Shown one piece after another: positions 61,902 through 64,000 of a stretch of DNA of 64,000 bases. The notes below the pieces were generated by a model. The model saw only the letters and a list, made by a program, of their open reading frames with translations. It was not told where the DNA came from and searched no databases. The translations under genes and the position numbers were made by a program. The stretch spans positions 1 through 64,000 of the forward strand of contig CAKVCZ010000013.1 of NCBI GenBank assembly GCA_934726055.1. Direction: 5' to 3'. Positions within the stretch are counted from its first letter, which is position 1, and every line of letters begins with the position of its first letter. The DNA is from an uncultured Candidatus Melainabacteria bacterium (lineage in GTDB: Bacteria > Cyanobacteriota > Vampirovibrionia > Gastranaerophilales > Gastranaerophilaceae).

Positions 61902-63755
61902 TTATTCTTTTACAATAGCCTTGAATGGGCAGTTTGTTAAACAAGCTTCACATTTAATACATTTAGATTGATCAATATGGTGAGGTTGTTTAACTGTACC
62001 TTCAATAGCTCCAACCGGACAAGTTCTTGCACATTTTGTACAACCTTTACACAAATCTTCTCTGATTTTAATTGTTTTAAGTGCTGTACAAACACCTGCC
62101 GGACATTTTTTGTCAACAATATGAGCAATATATTCATCTTTGAAATATTTTAATGTTGATAATACAGGGTTTGGAGCCGTTTTACCTAAACCGCATAAAG
62201 AACCATCTTTAACTGTATTTGCTAAATCTTCCAATACTTCTAAATCTGAAAGTTCACCTCTGCCGTTTACAATTTTTTCTAAGATTTTTAACATGTTCTT
62301 AGTACCTTCACGACAAGGAACACATTTACCACAAGATTCGTTCTTTGTAAAGTTCATAAAGAATCTTGCAACTTCAACCATACAAGTATCTTCAGCCATT
62401 ACAACTAAACCGCCTGAACCTACCATTGCTCCAGCTTTTGTTAAGCTTTCATAATCCATAGGTAGATCTAAGTGTTCTTCTGTTAAGCATCCGCCTGAAG
62501 GCCCACCAATTTGTACAGCTTTGAATTTCTTTCCGCCTCTGATACCACCACCGATATCAAAGATGATTTCTCTTAAAGTTGTACCCATTGGAACTTCGAT
62601 TAAACCTGTATTATTAACTTCACCTGTTAAAGCGAATGTTTTTGTACCTTTTGAAGTTTCTGTACCCATTGATGAGAACCATTTAGCACCTTTACGCATA
62701 ATTACTGGTACGTTTGCCAATGTTTCTACGTTATTAATCAATGTAGGTCTGCCAAACAAACCTTTATTTGCAGGGAATGGCGGTTTTGGTCTTGGCATAC
62801 CGCGTTCACCTTCAATTGAAGCAATTAATGCTGATTCTTCACCACAAACGAATGCTCCTGCACCTTCTTTAATATGAAGAGTAAAGGAGAAATCAGTTCC
62901 TAAAATATTTTTACCTAAGTAGTGAGCAGCTTCTGCATCTGCAATAGCTTTTCTTAAACGTTTAATTGCAAGAGGGTATTCTGCACGAACATAGATATAA
63001 CCTTCATCTGCTCCGATTGCAAATGCTGCAATTGCCATACCTTCTAATAATTTATGAGGATCACCCTCCATAACAGAACGATCCATGAATGCACCTGGGT
63101 CGCCTTCATCACCGTTACATACTACATAAGATTTTCCACCTTTATTTGCAGCAGTAAATTTCCATTTTAAACCGGTAGGGAAGCCTGCACCACCTCTACC
63201 TCTTAAGCCTGAATCTAAAATTTCTTGGATTACTGCATCAGGATTATTTTCTTTTAGAGCATTTGCTAATGCTTCATATCCGTTTACTGCAATTGCTTCT
63301 TCCAATGATTCCGCATTTATATGGCCACAATTTGCTAATGCTGTACGAGTTTGTTTTGCATAGAAATTGATATCATCATTTTTTTGTACGTGTTCATGAG
63401 TTTTTGGATCAACGTATAAAAGTCTTTCAACAGGTTTTCCGCCAACAATGTGTGAATTGAAAATTTCTTCAACATCTGCCAATTTAACTCTTACATAAGT
63501 TGTGTGTTGTTCAGGTAATACAACCAAAACACCCTGTTCACAAAAACCATGACACCCTGTTGGAACAACGGTCATTTTGTCATGTGCCGATAGAGTTGAT
63601 ACGTTTGCACCTAATTCTCTAAATTTTGCCATTACATCCAATGAACCGTTTGCTACACAACCGGTACCACCACAAACAAGAACTCTAAATCCTTGATCTT
63701 TTATATGTTGTTGAGCAGTTTCTTGCTCTTTTTTAATATCAATATTTAATTCCAT
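61902..63755 (-). CDS. hydB: hydrogenase NADH-binding subunit (NuoF-like)
   Basis: This FMN- and NAD-binding subunit links the hydrogenase to NADH. An N-terminal thioredoxin-like 2Fe-2S domain (VCGGTGCVANGS, CHGFCEQG) precedes the NuoF core (GRGGAGFPTGLKW, CNGDEGDPGAFMDR, GAFVCGEESALIASIEG). The core ends in the 4Fe-4S motif CGKCVPCREGT. Two ferredoxin-type 4Fe-4S motifs end the chain (CKGCTKCARTCP, CIKCEACLTNCP). The 617-aa length matches HydB of trimeric hydrogenases. It overlaps hydC by one base. Confidence 0.95.
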   Translation of the reverse strand: MELNIDIKKEQETAQQHIKDQGFRVLVCGGTGCVANGSLDVMAKFRELGANVSTLSAHDKMTVVPTGCHGFCEQGVLVVLPEQHTTYVRVKLADVEEIFNSHIVGGKPVERLLYVDPKTHEHVQKNDDINFYAKQTRTALANCGHINAESLEEAIAVNGYEALANALKENNPDAVIQEILDSGLRGRGGAGFPTGLKWKFTAANKGGKSYVVCNGDEGDPGAFMDRSVMEGDPHKLLEGMAIAAFAIGADEGYIYVRAEYPLAIKRLRKAIADAEAAHYLGKNILGTDFSFTLHIKEGAGAFVCGEESALIASIEGERGMPRPKPPFPANKGLFGRPTLINNVETLANVPVIMRKGAKWFSSMGTETSKGTKTFALTGEVNNTGLIEVPMGTTLREIIFDIGGGIRGGKKFKAVQIGGPSGGCLTEEHLDLPMDYESLTKAGAMVGSGGLVVMAEDTCMVEVARFFMNFTKNESCGKCVPCREGTKNMLKILEKIVNGRGELSDLEVLEDLANTVKDGSLCGLGKTAPNPVLSTLKYFKDEYIAHIVDKKCPAGVCTALKTIKIREDLCKGCTKCARTCPVGAIEGTVKQPHHIDQSKCIKCEACLTNCPFKAIVKE

Positions 63756-64000
63756 TATTTATTTTCCTCCTGAAGAATTGTATCTAAAACTACCTTGATA
63801 GCATCAGAGGTCATTTGAGGATAAACTTTTTCGTTTATTACAACAACCGGAGCCAAGCCGCAAGCACCTAAACAGCTTACTGTTTCAACTGAGAATAAAC
63901 CATCATCAGTTGTAAATTTGCCGTCTTCTAAGTTTAATCTTGCCTTTATTGCATTTAATACAGGCATTGAACCTCTAACGTGGCAAGCAGTACCGTCACA
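63755..64000 (-). CDS. hydC: hydrogenase NuoE-like subunit (5' end beyond window)
   Basis: The frame is open to the window edge, and residues before the internal Met at 63967 continue the family sequence (CDGTACHVRGS), so the start lies outside. It is a thioredoxin-fold 2Fe-2S protein; the visible cluster Cys pairs are in CDGTAC and VSCLGACG. About 81 codons are present. It would complete a HydABC complex. The stop overlaps the hydB ATG by one base. Confidence 0.92.
   Translation of the reverse strand, partial: CDGTACHVRGSMPVLNAIKARLNLEDGKFTTDDGLFSVETVSCLGACGLAPVVVINEKVYPQMTSDAIKVVLDTILQEENK

Overview
The DNA is very AT-rich and comes from a bacterium with an outer membrane: lpxD, lpxC, fabZ, msbA and a heptose-phosphate adenylyltransferase gene are present, along with dapB and asd for diaminopimelate and lysine. 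The metabolism looks anaerobic and fermentative: a three-subunit NAD-linked [FeFe] hydrogenase (hydC partial, hydB, hydA), the oxygen-labile iron-sulfur serine dehydratase (sdaAB/sdaAA) and a reverse rubrerythrin. A homologue of LdpA, an iron-sulfur protein otherwise typical of Cyanobacteria, occurs without any photosynthesis gene. My inference is a non-photosynthetic relative of Cyanobacteria (Vampirovibrionia/Melainabacteria, probably a gut Gastranaerophilales). No 16S rRNA is present to prove this.

Layout. 1-2.4 kb: end of an EF-hand protein, a periplasmic beta-carbonic anhydrase, tRNA-Phe and infC. 2.5-7.8 kb: a possible small RNA, a WG-repeat protein, ldpA, rfbD, rfbA, a TIM-barrel protein and reverse rubrerythrin. 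7.8-12.2 kb (minus): a cyclic-di-GMP EAL protein and msbA. 12.3-12.7 kb: tRNA-Leu behind a long repeated leader. 12.8-18.2 kb: rnhC, then the plus-strand operon dapB-asd-rfaE2-lpxD-lpxC-fabZ. 18.2-25.1 kb: miaB, small regulators, and typA-radical SAM-DMT permease. 25.2-31.8 kb: sdaAB-sdaAA-membrane protein, and (minus) a hypothetical gene with proB-proA-tyrA. 31.8-41.2 kb: a SWIM/SNF2 helicase, O-methyltransferase, beta-propeller, dnaJ, grpE and groES-groEL. 41.3-48.6 kb (minus): one long signalling and RNA-processing operon (HD-GYP, TPR, two LuxR-type response regulators, pentapeptide protein, rsmE, cca). 48.6-51.7 kb: GT2, glf and a partner, probably for galactofuranose-containing surface glycans. 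51.7-57.3 kb (minus): a pseudopilin, then gpmI with a second SNF2 helicase. 57.4-58.6 kb: a 77-aa protein and a higBA toxin-antitoxin cassette between duplicated terminators. 58.6-64 kb (minus): tuf and the hyd operon.

The most unusual signal is shared by both tRNA genes. In each, the transcribed leader carries an antisense copy of the tRNA's own D-arm. In each, that copy begins at tRNA nucleotide 10 and ends exactly 30 nt before the tRNA 5' end. A partial sense copy of the tRNA 5' end lies further upstream. For tRNA-Leu the whole 110-bp unit is duplicated in tandem. The same geometry built from two different tRNA sequences suggests either a tRNA-specific leader switch or a tRNA-targeting element that I do not recognise.
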